Notes: generated by a model from the sequence alone, not told the origin. DNA of 64,000 nt from Pseudomonas corrugata (GCF_001269905.1 NZ_LHVK01000015.1:62001-126000), one strand, 5' to 3'; positions 20,462-30,025 are shown, counted from the stretch's first letter. Translations and numbers: made by a program.

Positions 20462-22378
20462 TCAGGCATCCAGCTCGGCCCAACGCTCCACCAGCGCATC
20501 CAGCTCAGCCTGCAACTGCTCCAGGTGCGCAATCACCTTGGCGGTTTCCGCAGCCGGTCGCTGGTAGAAACCGGCATCGGCCATCTCGGCCTGCACTGCG
20601 GTGATCTGCGCTTCCTTGGCATCGATATCACCCGGCAACGCTTCCAGCTCGCGCTGCAGCTTGTAGCTGAGCTTCTTCTTGGCCGGGGCCTGGACTGCGG
20701 CAGCTACCGGAGCAGGCTCGGCCTTGACCACGGCCGAATTCAAGTCGGCCTTGCCGGACTTGCTCTCGGTAACGCCCAGAAGACGCGGCGAGCCGCCCTG
20801 GCGCAGCCAGTCCTGATACCCGCCGACGTATTCGCGAACCTGACCTTCACCTTCGAACACCAGGGTGCTGGTGACCACGTTATCGAGGAATGCCCGGTCG
20901 TGGCTGACCATCAGCACGGTGCCGTTGAAGGTCAGCAGCACCTCCTCCAGCAACTCGAGGGTTTCCACGTCCAGGTCGTTGGTTGGTTCATCGAGCACCA
21001 GCAGGTTCGCCGGCTTGCTGAACAGCTTCGCCAGCAGCAGACGGGCGCGCTCGCCGCCGGACAACGCCTTGACCGGGGTACGGGCACGCTGGGGGCTGAA
21101 CAGGAAATCACCCAGGTAGCTCAATACATGGCGGCTCTGGCCATCAATATCGATGAAGTCGCGGCCTTCGGCCACGTTGTCGATCACGGTTTTTTCCAGG
21201 TCCAGTTGGTGACGCAACTGATCGAAGTAGGCGACGTCGATCTTCGTCCCCTCTTCCACCTTGCCGCTGCTCGGGACCAGGCCACCGAGCATCAGCTTGA
21301 GCAAGGTGGTCTTGCCGGTGCCATTGGCGCCCAGCAGGCCGATGCGGTCGCCGCGCTGCAGGACCATGGAGAAGTCCTTGACCAGGAACGGTCCGCCTGG
21401 ATGGGCGAAGCTGACGTTTTCCAGCACCATCACCTGCTTACCGGATTTTTCAGCCGTTTCCAGCTGGATGTTGGCCTTGCCGGTGCGCTCGCGACGCTCG
21501 CTGCGCTCGACGCGCAGGGCCTTGAGGGCGCGTACGCGACCTTCGTTACGGGTACGACGGGCCTTGATGCCCTGGCGGATCCAGACTTCTTCCTGGGCCA
21601 GGCGCTTGTCGAACAAAGCGTTGGCGGTTTCTTCCGCCGCCAGCACCGCTTCCTTGTGCACCAGGAAACTGGCGTAGTCGCCGTTCCAGTCGATCAGGCC
21701 GCCACGGTCCAGTTCAAGGATGCGAGTCGCCAGGTTCTGCAGGAAGGAACGGTCGTGGGTGATGAACAGCACCGCCCCCTGGAAATCCTTCAAGGCTTCT
21801 TCAAGCCAGGCAATGGCGCCGATATCCAGGTGGTTGGTCGGTTCGTCGAGCAAGAGCAGGTCCGGCTCGGAGACCAGGGCCTGGGCCAGCAGGACGCGAC
21901 GACGCCAGCCACCGGACAACTCGGCAAGGGTCTTGTCGGCCGGCAGTTGCAGGCGGCTCAGGGTGCTGTCGACCAGTTGCTGCAGACGCCAGCCATCGCG
22001 GGCTTCGAGGTCGTGCTGCACATGCATCAGTTTTTCCAGGTCGGCATCTGTGACGATGTTCTGGCTCAGGTGGTGATATTCGGCCAGCAGCGCGCCGACA
22101 CCGTCCAGGCCCTCGGCAACCACATCGAACACTGTCCGCTCGTCGGCCAGCGGCAGTTCCTGGGGCAGCTCACCGATCTTCAGGCCGGGGGCACGCCAGA
22201 CCGAGCCGTCGTCGGGCTTCTGGTCGCCCTTGACCAGCTTCATCATGCTGGACTTGCCGGTGCCGTTGCGACCGATGATGCACACCCGCTCACCACGGGC
22301 GATCTGCCAGGACACCTTGTCCAACAACGGCATCGCGCCGAAAGCAAGGGACACATCGCTGAATTTGAGCAGGGTCAT
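20462..22378 (-). CDS. uup: ABC-F family ATPase, Uup type
   Basis: This 638-aa soluble protein has two ABC ATPase domains and no membrane segments, so it is an ABC-F translation or ribosome-linked factor and not a transporter. Walker A motifs are GRNGTGKSS near residue 36 and GANGTGKTT near 350. Signatures are LSGGWRRR and LSGGERAR, each followed by LLLDEPTNHLD/LVLDEPTNDLD. The C-terminal coiled coil (about 560-638) is the Uup hallmark. ATG 22378 (MTLLKFSDVSLAFG) starts the first domain directly; the longer frame from 22405 adds only nine residues. Confidence 0.92.
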   Translation of the reverse strand: MTLLKFSDVSLAFGAMPLLDKVSWQIARGERVCIIGRNGTGKSSMMKLVKGDQKPDDGSVWRAPGLKIGELPQELPLADERTVFDVVAEGLDGVGALLAEYHHLSQNIVTDADLEKLMHVQHDLEARDGWRLQQLVDSTLSRLQLPADKTLAELSGGWRRRVLLAQALVSEPDLLLLDEPTNHLDIGAIAWLEEALKDFQGAVLFITHDRSFLQNLATRILELDRGGLIDWNGDYASFLVHKEAVLAAEETANALFDKRLAQEEVWIRQGIKARRTRNEGRVRALKALRVERSERRERTGKANIQLETAEKSGKQVMVLENVSFAHPGGPFLVKDFSMVLQRGDRIGLLGANGTGKTTLLKLMLGGLVPSSGKVEEGTKIDVAYFDQLRHQLDLEKTVIDNVAEGRDFIDIDGQSRHVLSYLGDFLFSPQRARTPVKALSGGERARLLLAKLFSKPANLLVLDEPTNDLDVETLELLEEVLLTFNGTVLMVSHDRAFLDNVVTSTLVFEGEGQVREYVGGYQDWLRQGGSPRLLGVTESKSGKADLNSAVVKAEPAPVAAAVQAPAKKKLSYKLQRELEALPGDIDAKEAQITAVQAEMADAGFYQRPAAETAKVIAHLEQLQAELDALVERWAELDA

Positions 22379-22591
22379 GAGCTTCTCCAAAAACCGGGCG
22401 CGCATTCTACCTGAGATGAGACTTCAGGGGTCCGCCATTTTCGTCGTTGAATCACTCTGCATAACAAATGTTGCGAACTTGCGCCGACGGCCCCGCAAAG
22501 CTTTCGCCGGTTGCTGGCAAAAGGCTAAGCTACAGGCAGTTACCCTGGGTTCTCCCTTGGGCTTTTCATGTTTTTTCTGCCCGGATGTCTC

Positions 22592-24520
22592 ATGCGCAGT
22601 CGCCTTATTACTGTTTTGTCTTGTTTTTTCATATGCGCCACTGCTGCCCAAGCCGCTCACGCAGTGGATATTTCCACCCAGCGCCAGTATTACGATGAAG
22701 CAAAGCGGGCTCTGGCCAAGGGTGATACCGGCCCTTATTTCCGTTACAGCCAGGCCCTGCGCGATTATCCACTGGAACCGTACCTGGCCTACGACGAACT
22801 GACCGCTCGCCTCAAGAGCGCGAGCAACGCCGAAATCGAGAAGTTTCTTGCCGAACATGGCGACCTGCCCCAGGCCAACTGGATGAAACTGCGCTGGCTG
22901 CGCTGGCTGGCCGAACGCGGCGACTGGGCAACCTTCGTCAAATACTACGACCCCAAGCTCAACTTCACCGAGCTGGACTGCCTTAACGCCCAATATCAGC
23001 TCAGCCATGGCCTCAAGGCCGAGGGCTACGCCAACACCGAAAAGCTCTGGCTCACCGGAAAATCCCAGCCGCAGGCCTGTGACGCGCTGTTCGGCCTGTG
23101 GGCCTCCCAAGGCCAGTTGACCGAGCAGAAACGCTGGGAGCGTGCCAAACTGGCGGCTCAGGCCCGCAACTATCCACTGGCCAACAGCCTGGTCAGCGGC
23201 CTGGTCACCCTCGCCCCTCGCGGCAAATTGCTGGTGGACGTGGCGCAGAAACCCGAACTGCTCAACCAGACCTCACGCTTCGTCCCGGCCGATGAGCCGA
23301 TGTCGGACATCGTCAGCCTCGGCCTGCGTCGCCTCGCCCGCCAGGATCCGGATAAAGCCATGGCATTGCTGGATGGCTACGCCAGCACCATGCATTTTTC
23401 CCGCGACGAAAAAGTCGCCATCGCCCGGGAGATCGGCCTGACCCTGGCCAAGCGCTTCGACAGTCGCGCCCTCGACGTGATGACTCAATATGACCCGGAG
23501 CTGCGGGACGACACTGTTTCGGAGTGGCGCCTGCGCCTGCTCCTGCGCCTGGGCCGCTGGAACGACGCCTATCAATTGACCCGTCGCCTGCCCGAGTCAC
23601 TGGCCAGCACCAACCGCTGGCGCTACTGGCAGGCTCGCAGCCTGGAACTGGCTCAACCGCAGAACCCCGAAGCGTTGACGCTTTACAAACATCTTGCCCG
23701 CGAGCGGGACTTCTACGGCTTTCTGGCCGCGGACCGCTCCCAATCGCCCTACTCACTCGCCAACAAGCCCCTGGTGCTGAGCCAGGCACTGATCAACAAA
23801 GTGCGCAACACGCCTGGCATTCGCCGCGCCCTGGAGTTCCATGCCCGTGGGCAGATCGTCGACGGGCGCCGCGAGTGGTATCACGTCAGCCGGCATTTCA
23901 ACCGCGACGAAATGGTCGCCCAGGCGAAGCTGGCCTACGATCTGAAATGGTATTTCCCGGCCATCCGCACCATCAGTCAGGCCAAGTACTGGGACGATCT
24001 GGACATCCGCTTCCCGATGGCGCATCGCGATACCCTGGTGCGCGAAGCCAAGGCTCGTGGCCTGCATTCAAGCTGGGTGTTCGCGATCACCCGCCAGGAA
24101 AGCGCCTTCATGGACGACGCCCGCTCCGGCGTTGGTGCCACCGGCCTGATGCAACTGATGCCCGGCACTGCCAAGGAAACCGCGCGCAAGTTCAGCATTC
24201 CCCTGGCCTCGCCCAGACAGGTGCTGGATCCGGACAAGAATATCGAGATCGGCTCAGCGTACCTGAGCCAGGTCCACAGTCAGTTCAACGGCAACCGTGT
24301 CCTGGCCTCGGCCGCCTACAACGCCGGCCCGGGTCGCGTACGCCAGTGGCTGCGCGGCGCCGACCACCTGAGCTTCGACGTCTGGGTCGAAAGCATCCCC
24401 TTCGACGAAACCCGCCAGTACGTGCAGAACGTTTTGTCGTACTCGGTGATCTACGGCCAGAAACTCAACTCGCCGCAACCGCTGGTGGACTGGCATGAGC
24501 GGTATTTTGACGATCAGTGA
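22592..24520 (+). CDS. slt: Soluble lytic murein transglycosylase
   Basis: Slt cleaves the glycan strand of peptidoglycan in the periplasm to form anhydro-muropeptides. The 642-aa protein starts with a signal peptide (MRSRLITVLSCFFICATAAQA). A long alpha-superhelical U/L domain runs to about residue 450, and the C-terminal lysozyme-like SLT domain follows with the catalytic Glu in ITRQESAFM and GATGLMQLMPGTA. An upstream ATG at 22568 is possible but would lengthen the signal peptide; the 22592 start gives the expected length. A terminator follows at 24551-24584. Confidence 0.94.
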   Translation: MRSRLITVLSCFFICATAAQAAHAVDISTQRQYYDEAKRALAKGDTGPYFRYSQALRDYPLEPYLAYDELTARLKSASNAEIEKFLAEHGDLPQANWMKLRWLRWLAERGDWATFVKYYDPKLNFTELDCLNAQYQLSHGLKAEGYANTEKLWLTGKSQPQACDALFGLWASQGQLTEQKRWERAKLAAQARNYPLANSLVSGLVTLAPRGKLLVDVAQKPELLNQTSRFVPADEPMSDIVSLGLRRLARQDPDKAMALLDGYASTMHFSRDEKVAIAREIGLTLAKRFDSRALDVMTQYDPELRDDTVSEWRLRLLLRLGRWNDAYQLTRRLPESLASTNRWRYWQARSLELAQPQNPEALTLYKHLARERDFYGFLAADRSQSPYSLANKPLVLSQALINKVRNTPGIRRALEFHARGQIVDGRREWYHVSRHFNRDEMVAQAKLAYDLKWYFPAIRTISQAKYWDDLDIRFPMAHRDTLVREAKARGLHSSWVFAITRQESAFMDDARSGVGATGLMQLMPGTAKETARKFSIPLASPRQVLDPDKNIEIGSAYLSQVHSQFNGNRVLASAAYNAGPGRVRQWLRGADHLSFDVWVESIPFDETRQYVQNVLSYSVIYGQKLNSPQPLVDWHERYFDDQ

Positions 24521-24550
24521 GGCTCAAGCGACAAGCCATGCCTGAAAACA

Positions 24551-24584
24551 AAAATGCCCGCATCAAATGATACGGGCATTTTTT
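24551..24584 (+). terminator. Rho-independent terminator after slt
   Basis: An AATGCCCG...CGGGCATT stem with a short loop is followed by a six-T run, 31 bp after the slt stop. Confidence 0.92.
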
Positions 24585-24610
24585 ATGGTCTGCTTTATCC
24601 CCACAATCCC

Positions 24611-24699
24611 CTGTGGGAGCGAGCCTGCTCGCGATAGCGGCGGGTCAGCTTGCATCAATGTTGAATATGCCGCCGTCATCGCGAGCAGGTCGCGCCCAC
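24611..24699. repeat. REP pair
   Basis: A GTGGGAGCGAGCCTGCTCGC head and a slightly decayed inverted copy (GAGCAGGTCGCGCCCACC) lie between slt and the convergent ABC exporter gene. Confidence 0.88.
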
Positions 24700-24711
24700 C
24701 GCTGTGCGTGT

Positions 24712-26484
24712 TCAGTCGGCTACCGCCGCATGCCCCACATTGAACTGCAACGCCGCCAACCGCGCGTACAGCTCATTGCTGGCCACCAGCTCCTGATGCG
24801 TACCCACCGCCACCACCCTGCCCTGGTCCATCACCGCGATCCGGTCGGCGTTCTTCACCGTGGCCAGGCGGTGGGCGATGACCAGGGTGGTGCGATTCTT
24901 CATCAGATTGGGCAGGGCTTGCTGGATCAGGTGTTCGCTCTGCGCGTCAAGGGCGCTGGTGGCTTCGTCCAACAGCAGGATCGGCGCGTCCACCAACAGC
25001 GCCCGGGCGATGGCCAGGCGTTGGCGTTGGCCACCGGATAACCCCAGCCCTGCGTCCCCCAGGTGGGTCTGGTAGCCATCGGGCATCTTTTCGATGAAGT
25101 CGTGGGCATGGGCAATCCGGGCCGCCTCGCGTACCTGCTCGACGGTCGCGTCGGGATTGCCGTAGCGGATGTTTTCTTCCACGGTGCCGAAAAACAGGGC
25201 CGGATTTTGCGAGACCAGGGCGAAATGACGGCGCAGGTCCAGGGGATCGAGTCGGGTCAGCGGCACATCATCGATGAGAATCCGGCCTTGCGCCGGGTCG
25301 TAGAAACGCAACAACAAGTCATACACCGTCGATTTGCCCGCACCGGATGGTCCGACGAGGGCGAGTGTTTCGCCGGCGTTGACAGTCAGGTCCAGGCCAT
25401 CGAGCGCATAGCTTTCCGGTCGGGACGGATAAGAGAACCGCACGCCTTCGAGACGCAAATCGCCCCGGACCCGCTCCGGTAACGTTACAAGATCCGAGGT
25501 CGGTGGCTGGATGATGTTCTGCGATCGCAACAACTCAGCGATGCGCTCAGCCGCGCCGGCGGCCCGCTGCAGCTCGCCGATCACCTCGCTCAGTGTACCG
25601 AACGCACTGCCGACGATCAGGCTGTAGAACACGAAGGCCGCCAGCTCACCGCCGGAAATCCGCCCGGCGATCACGTCCATGCCGCCCACCCAGAGCATCA
25701 CGCCCACCGCCCCCAGCACCAGCACGATCACCAGGGTGATCAGCCAGGCCCGCTGGGCGATGCGTTTGCGGGCAGTGTCGAACGCCTGCTCCACCGTGAC
25801 GGCAAAACGACGCTCATCCTGGACCTGATGATTGTAGGCCTGCACGGTCTTGATCTGGCCCAGGGTTTCGGAAACGTAACTGCCGACATCGGCGATGCGG
25901 TCCTGGCTCTGGCGGGACAGGCTGCGCACCCGACGCCCGAACACCAGGATCGGCGCCAACACCAGCGGCAGGGCAATCGCCACGATGCTGGTGAGCTTGG
26001 GGTTGGTGATGAACAACAGCACGATGCCGCCGATCACCATCAGGGTATTGCGCAGGAACAGCGACAAGGACGAACCGATCACCGACTGCAACAAAGTGGT
26101 ATCGGCGGTCAGCCGTGACTGGATCTCCGAGCTGCGGTTGTTTTCATAGAACCCCGGGTGCAGGTACACCAGGTGGTTGAAAACCTGTCGCCGGATATCG
26201 GCCACCACGCGCTCGCCAATCCACGACACCAGGTAGAACCGGGAAAAGGTTCCGATCGCCAGGCCTATCACCAGCACCATGAACAGGCCGATGGACTGGT
26301 TCAGCAGTTGAGGAGAGCGCGTCATGAACCCTTGGTCCACCAACAGCCGGATGCCCTGCCCCATGGACAAGGTGATGCCCGCCGTGACGATGAGCGCCAG
26401 CAATGCACCGGCGACCTGTTTGCGGTAAGGAGCGATAAAGCCAATGGCCAGGCCAATGGCCCGGCGATGTAAGGAAGAAAGCAT
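24712..26484 (-). CDS. MsbA-like ABC exporter (half transporter)
   Basis: This 590-aa protein fuses a six-helix exporter membrane domain (about 1-320) to an ATPase domain. Walker A is GPSGAGKST near residue 375, the signature LSGGQRQRLAIARAL is near 478 and Walker B is ILLLDEATSALD near 500. It is a lipid/drug-exporter half transporter that would work as a homodimer in the inner membrane. It resembles P. aeruginosa PA3228 and is distinct from the essential msbA, which lies elsewhere. ATG 26484 (MLSSLHRRAIGLAIGF) precedes the first helix. The substrate is not predictable. Confidence 0.88.
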   Translation of the reverse strand: MLSSLHRRAIGLAIGFIAPYRKQVAGALLALIVTAGITLSMGQGIRLLVDQGFMTRSPQLLNQSIGLFMVLVIGLAIGTFSRFYLVSWIGERVVADIRRQVFNHLVYLHPGFYENNRSSEIQSRLTADTTLLQSVIGSSLSLFLRNTLMVIGGIVLLFITNPKLTSIVAIALPLVLAPILVFGRRVRSLSRQSQDRIADVGSYVSETLGQIKTVQAYNHQVQDERRFAVTVEQAFDTARKRIAQRAWLITLVIVLVLGAVGVMLWVGGMDVIAGRISGGELAAFVFYSLIVGSAFGTLSEVIGELQRAAGAAERIAELLRSQNIIQPPTSDLVTLPERVRGDLRLEGVRFSYPSRPESYALDGLDLTVNAGETLALVGPSGAGKSTVYDLLLRFYDPAQGRILIDDVPLTRLDPLDLRRHFALVSQNPALFFGTVEENIRYGNPDATVEQVREAARIAHAHDFIEKMPDGYQTHLGDAGLGLSGGQRQRLAIARALLVDAPILLLDEATSALDAQSEHLIQQALPNLMKNRTTLVIAHRLATVKNADRIAVMDQGRVVAVGTHQELVASNELYARLAALQFNVGHAAVAD

Positions 26485-26683
26485 CAGTAGCGTCCAGTAA
26501 TGCAACAGGAAAAGGACCGGTCAACGGCACCGAAGCGCGGCGGAACCTTATTGAATCAGAATGAGTCAGGTTAAATATGACCGCGACGACTATCCGCTAG
26601 AGGGTATCGGTCTAAAGTCTGACTGGAAACGTATTGGCGTTTCTGTTTGAGTAGAACTGTCGTCATGGCCTTCAAGGAGTGTC

Positions 26684-26749
26684 ATGGCTCGGTCACCTGA
26701 CGACAATACATTAGTGGCCTGCGTGGCCGATTCGAATAAAGGCCACTAG
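26684..26749 (+). CDS. Possible 21-codon leader ORF
   Basis: A 21-codon frame (MARSPDDNTLVACVADSNKGH) has a strong AAGGAG 6 nt before its ATG and stops 27 bp before the start of the 59-aa gene. Its second half lies in a 9-bp hairpin (TAGTGGCCT 26712-26720 with AGGCCACTA 26740-26748). The arrangement resembles a translated leader that could control the downstream gene. No homologue is known to me and the peptide may simply be a chance frame. The remainder of 26485-26683 shows an inverted GAAACG/CGTTTC repeat at 26626-26643 and nothing else. Confidence 0.35.
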   Translation: MARSPDDNTLVACVADSNKGH

Positions 26750-26776
26750 GCACACAACCTGACGAGGAGACAGGCC

Positions 26777-26956
26777 ATGTCCTTGCAACACAGCAGCGAC
26801 GACAAGATTCAAGTGATCCGCACGCAACCGGACCAGTCCCTGGGCTGCTCGTTCATCGACGCGCAAGGGCGCGAAGTACCGATCACGGAAGAAATGATCC
26901 AGAAAGCTTGCAGCGAACTGGAAAAACGACTGGTCAAGCCTGCCGAACAAAAGTGA
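26777..26956 (+). CDS. Conserved small protein, PA1123-like
   Basis: This 59-aa protein (MSLQHSSDDKIQVIRTQPDQ...) has the pattern of a small conserved pseudomonad protein with an amphipathic C-terminal helix (ITEEMIQKACSELEKRL). GAGGAG 8 nt upstream is a strong ribosome binding site, and a terminator follows directly, so it is a genuine monocistronic gene. It resembles PA1123 by memory only. It has no membrane segment. The function is unknown. Confidence 0.78.
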   Translation: MSLQHSSDDKIQVIRTQPDQSLGCSFIDAQGREVPITEEMIQKACSELEKRLVKPAEQK

Positions 26957-26975
26957 TACAGCCCGTCTTCGATTG

Positions 26976-27001
26976 AACCCGACCTTGATGTCGGGTTTTT
27001 T
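26976..27001 (+). terminator. Rho-independent terminator
   Basis: AACCCGAC and GTCGGGTT form an 8-bp stem with a 6-nt loop followed by a T-run, 19 bp after the 59-aa gene. Confidence 0.9.
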
Positions 27002-27022
27002 GTGCCTTCGGTCTGTGCTGCC

Positions 27023-27095
27023 CTGTGGCGAGGGAACTTGCTCCCGCTCGGGTGCACCCTACAGGGTCAGCGGGAGCAGCCCTTCTTTCCCACAA
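27023..27095. repeat. GTGGCGAGGGAACTTGCTCCC-type repeat pair
   Basis: A repeat of a second family (head CTGTGGCGAGGGAACTTGCT) lies next to a degenerate inverted copy (AGCGGGAGCAGCCC...TTCCCACA). A single copy of the same head occurs, inverted, at 50940-50960. Confidence 0.7.
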
Positions 27096-27104
27096 AGGCC
27101 GTGC

Positions 27105-28247
27105 CTAGACAAGGGTGGCCCCCAGCGCGGTCACGATCTGCTGCAACGCCGCTGATTGCCCTTCAATGTGTACTTTCAAGCTGTCGACCTCCCGGCGTGG
27201 CGGGTAATGTTTGCGCAGGGCATCGAAGGCACTGCGCTGCTCGCTGGTCGTCCCCACCAGGCTACGGCGAAAGTCCGCATCATCACGACGGGGGTCGTAT
27301 ACGCCACGGCACAGCGCAGCCAGCGCCCAGGCAGGGTCGGTTGCTGCGTCCAGGGTGACGCCGCCCAGCCAGGGGCGAGGCAGCAGATCGCCGAGGCTGA
27401 CCGCGACCGGTGCCGCCAGGAACGCGCACAAAGCCTCATAGATCTGCGCCGTGCCGCGCTGGCGGCCATCGAGGCTGTAACCGGCAATGTGCGGCGTGGC
27501 AATCACGCACAGGTCGGCCAGGTCCACATCCACCGTGGGCTCCTGCTCCCAGACATCCAGCACCGCTTGCAGGTCTTCGCGCTCCAGCAGCACGTTGCGC
27601 AACGCGGTGTTATCGATCACCGGCCCGCGAGCCGCATTGATCAGCCAGGTACCGGGTTTGAGGCTATTCAGGCGCTTCTCGTCGAACAGATGCCAGGTCG
27701 GCTGCTCGCCGTCACGCGTCAGGGGGGTGTGCAGACTGATCACGTCGCACTGTTCGATGATCTGCTCCAGGCTCACATAGTCGCCGCCCTCGGCCGCCTG
27801 ACGGGGTGGGTCGCACACCTTCACGTCCCAGCCCAGGCCCTTGAGCACATTGACCAAGCGCCCGCCCACCTGGCCTGCGCCAACCACGCCGAAGGTGCGC
27901 TGGCCCAGGTCCGCGCCTTCGATTTCAGCCAGGGTCATCAGGCTGCCCAGCACATAGTCCACCACGCCCCGGGCATTGCAGCCCGGCGCACTGGCCCAGC
28001 GAATACCGGCCTCGGCGAAGTAATCCAGGTCCAGGTGATCGGTGCCTATGGTGCAAGTGCCGACAAAGCGCACGTTGCTGCCTTCCAGCAACTCACGATT
28101 GACCCGACTGACAGAGCGAACCAGCAACACATCGGCCTGCGCGACCATGTCCCGGTCGATGCCGCGCCCCGGCACCCGGCGGATCTCACCGAAATCCTTG
28201 AAAAAGGCATCGAGCAGGGGAATGTTTTCGTCGGCGACGATCAGCAT
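27105..28247 (-). CDS. pdxB: Erythronate-4-phosphate dehydrogenase
   Basis: PdxB oxidises 4-phosphoerythronate in the DXP-dependent pyridoxal phosphate pathway. The 380-aa protein is a D-2-hydroxyacid dehydrogenase with NAD motif GVVGAGQVGGRLV near residue 119, the catalytic Arg region NAARGPVIDNTAL near 207 and the catalytic His in ATPHIAGYS near 255. The C-terminal PdxB dimerisation domain is present. The N-terminal MLIVADENIPLLDAFF is a PdxB hallmark. The length is normal. Confidence 0.96.
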   Translation of the reverse strand: MLIVADENIPLLDAFFKDFGEIRRVPGRGIDRDMVAQADVLLVRSVSRVNRELLEGSNVRFVGTCTIGTDHLDLDYFAEAGIRWASAPGCNARGVVDYVLGSLMTLAEIEGADLGQRTFGVVGAGQVGGRLVNVLKGLGWDVKVCDPPRQAAEGGDYVSLEQIIEQCDVISLHTPLTRDGEQPTWHLFDEKRLNSLKPGTWLINAARGPVIDNTALRNVLLEREDLQAVLDVWEQEPTVDVDLADLCVIATPHIAGYSLDGRQRGTAQIYEALCAFLAAPVAVSLGDLLPRPWLGGVTLDAATDPAWALAALCRGVYDPRRDDADFRRSLVGTTSEQRSAFDALRKHYPPRREVDSLKVHIEGQSAALQQIVTALGATLV

Positions 28248-28342
28248 GGCAAAGCTCCTTTGGCGGGGGGGGCAGTGTAGGCGTTCCGGTGTGTCTGCGC
28301 ATTACCGGAAGTGAATGACGGTGAGCGGGCAGTCGCAGCTCT

Positions 28343-28511
28343 CTGTGGGAGCAAGGCTTATCCCAATGTCGGTCAGTTAAGCCGTGGGAGCAAAGCTTGC
28401 TCGCGATAGCGGCAGGCAGGCCAACATTATTGCTGGCTGACTTACCGCTATCGCGAGCAAGCTTTGCTCCCACGGGTTTTGCCGACAGTGGGATAAGCCT
28501 TGCTCCCACAG
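28343..28511. repeat. Nested REP palindrome
   Basis: An inner REP pair with perfect 31-bp arms (28382-28412 and 28445-28475) sits inside a second, perfect 23-bp inverted repeat (28343-28365 and 28489-28511) whose outer part is also REP-head sequence. The remainder of the gap 28248-28621 shows no other feature. Confidence 0.93.
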
Positions 28512-28621
28512 GTTGCGCACCCAAGGGACCGCTTACAAATCCCCAACACAGCTTTTTTCCTGACCACTGCGTCAACGCGTAGAATCCGCCGCCTTGCGCT
28601 TATTTTTCGGATGTTTCCCCT

Positions 28622-30025
28622 GTGAATCCCGTGATCGACACCCCCACCCTGCTCTCCCGCCCGGCCCGGGTTCGCCTGGAGATCAAGACACTGTTGGCCC
28701 TGGCGCTGCCGATCATGGTGGCGCAACTGGCGACCACCGCCATGGGCTTCGTCGATGCGGTGATGGCCGGACGTGTCGGCCCACGGGACCTGGCGGCAGT
28801 AGCGTTGGGCAACTCGATCTGGGTGCCGGTGTTCCTGTTGATGACCGGCACGCTGCTGGCCACTACGCCGAAAGTCGCCCAGCGCTTCGGTGCCGGAACC
28901 TTCGACGAGATCGGCCCGTTGGTGCGCCAGGCCCTGTGGCTGGCGCTGGTGGTAGGGTTGATCGCGACGCTGGCGCTGTTGAGTGCCGAGCCGATCCTAC
29001 ACATCATGAAAGTGGATCCGGAGCTGATCGGTCCCTGCATGGAATACCTGCGCGGGATCGGCACCGGCCTGCCGGCAGTGGCGCTGTACCATGTACTGCG
29101 CTGCTTCAGCGACGGCCTGGGCCGTACGCGACCGGCAATGGTGCTGGGGTTGTGCGGGTTGGCGCTGAACATTCCGCTCAACTACATCTTCATCTACGGG
29201 CACTTGGGCGTTCCGGCCATGGGTGGCGTCGGTTGCGGCTGGGCCACCGCTATCGTGATGTGGGTCATGGCCCTGGGCATGGCCGGCTGGACGCGCTGGG
29301 GTCTGGCCTATCGGTCGAGCCATTTGTTCAGCCGCTTCGATTGGCCGCAATGGGCAGTCATTCGACGCCTGCTCGGCATCGGCCTGCCGATAGGCATCGC
29401 GGTGTTTGCCGAGTCGAGCATTTTTGCGGTAATTGCGCTGCTGATCGGCAGCCTCGGCGCCACGGTGGTGGCCGGGCATCAGATCGCGCTGAACTTCAGT
29501 TCCCTGGTGTTCATGATTCCCTACTCCCTGGCCATGGCCGTGACGGTACGGGTCGGCCAGACGCTGGGACGTGACCAGCCTCGCGAGGCGCGTTTCGCCG
29601 CTGGCGTGGGCATGGGCGCGGCCCTGGCGTATGCCTGCCTGTCGGCGAGCCTGATGTTGGCGCTGCGCGGTTCCATCGCCGCGATCTACACCGCCGACCC
29701 AGTGGTGATCGAGGTTGCGTCGATGCTGATCGTATACTCGGCGCTGTTCCAGTTTTCCGATGCCATCCAGGTCACCGCCGCCGGCGCGTTGCGTGGTTAC
29801 CAGGACACCCGGGTGACGATGATCCTGACCCTGTTCGCCTATTGGGGTATCGGCTTGCCGGTGGGTTATGCGTTGGGCCTGACCGATTGGTTCGGCGCAG
29901 CCAGCGGCCCGAGCGGGTTGTGGCAAGGCCTGATCGTGGGCTTGAGCTGCGCGGCGCTGATGCTGTCGATCCGCCTGGCCCGCAGCGCGCGCAAGCAGAT
30001 CCGCATCAGCCGTTCGACGAGTTAA
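28622..30025 (+). CDS. MATE-family efflux transporter, NorM/PmpM type
   Basis: This 467-aa inner-membrane protein has about twelve hydrophobic helices in two MATE repeats, with the N-terminal family pattern ALALPIMVAQLATTAMGFVDAVMAGR. MATE proteins export cationic drugs by Na+ or H+ antiport; the closest match I recall is P. aeruginosa PmpM (PA1361). The start is GTG at 28622, giving VNPVIDTPTLLSRPAR; no strong ribosome binding site is visible, so the start is only moderately certain. Its end overlaps tusA by 4 bp, tail to tail. Confidence 0.9.
   Translation: MNPVIDTPTLLSRPARVRLEIKTLLALALPIMVAQLATTAMGFVDAVMAGRVGPRDLAAVALGNSIWVPVFLLMTGTLLATTPKVAQRFGAGTFDEIGPLVRQALWLALVVGLIATLALLSAEPILHIMKVDPELIGPCMEYLRGIGTGLPAVALYHVLRCFSDGLGRTRPAMVLGLCGLALNIPLNYIFIYGHLGVPAMGGVGCGWATAIVMWVMALGMAGWTRWGLAYRSSHLFSRFDWPQWAVIRRLLGIGLPIGIAVFAESSIFAVIALLIGSLGATVVAGHQIALNFSSLVFMIPYSLAMAVTVRVGQTLGRDQPREARFAAGVGMGAALAYACLSASLMLALRGSIAAIYTADPVVIEVASMLIVYSALFQFSDAIQVTAAGALRGYQDTRVTMILTLFAYWGIGLPVGYALGLTDWFGAASGPSGLWQGLIVGLSCAALMLSIRLARSARKQIRISRSTS

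Noticed and set aside
26626..26643. GAAACG-N6-CGTTTC as a PsrA site
   Set aside because: The half-sites GAAAC and GTTTC are 8 bp apart, not 2-4 as in known PsrA sites, so it is left as an unassigned inverted repeat.
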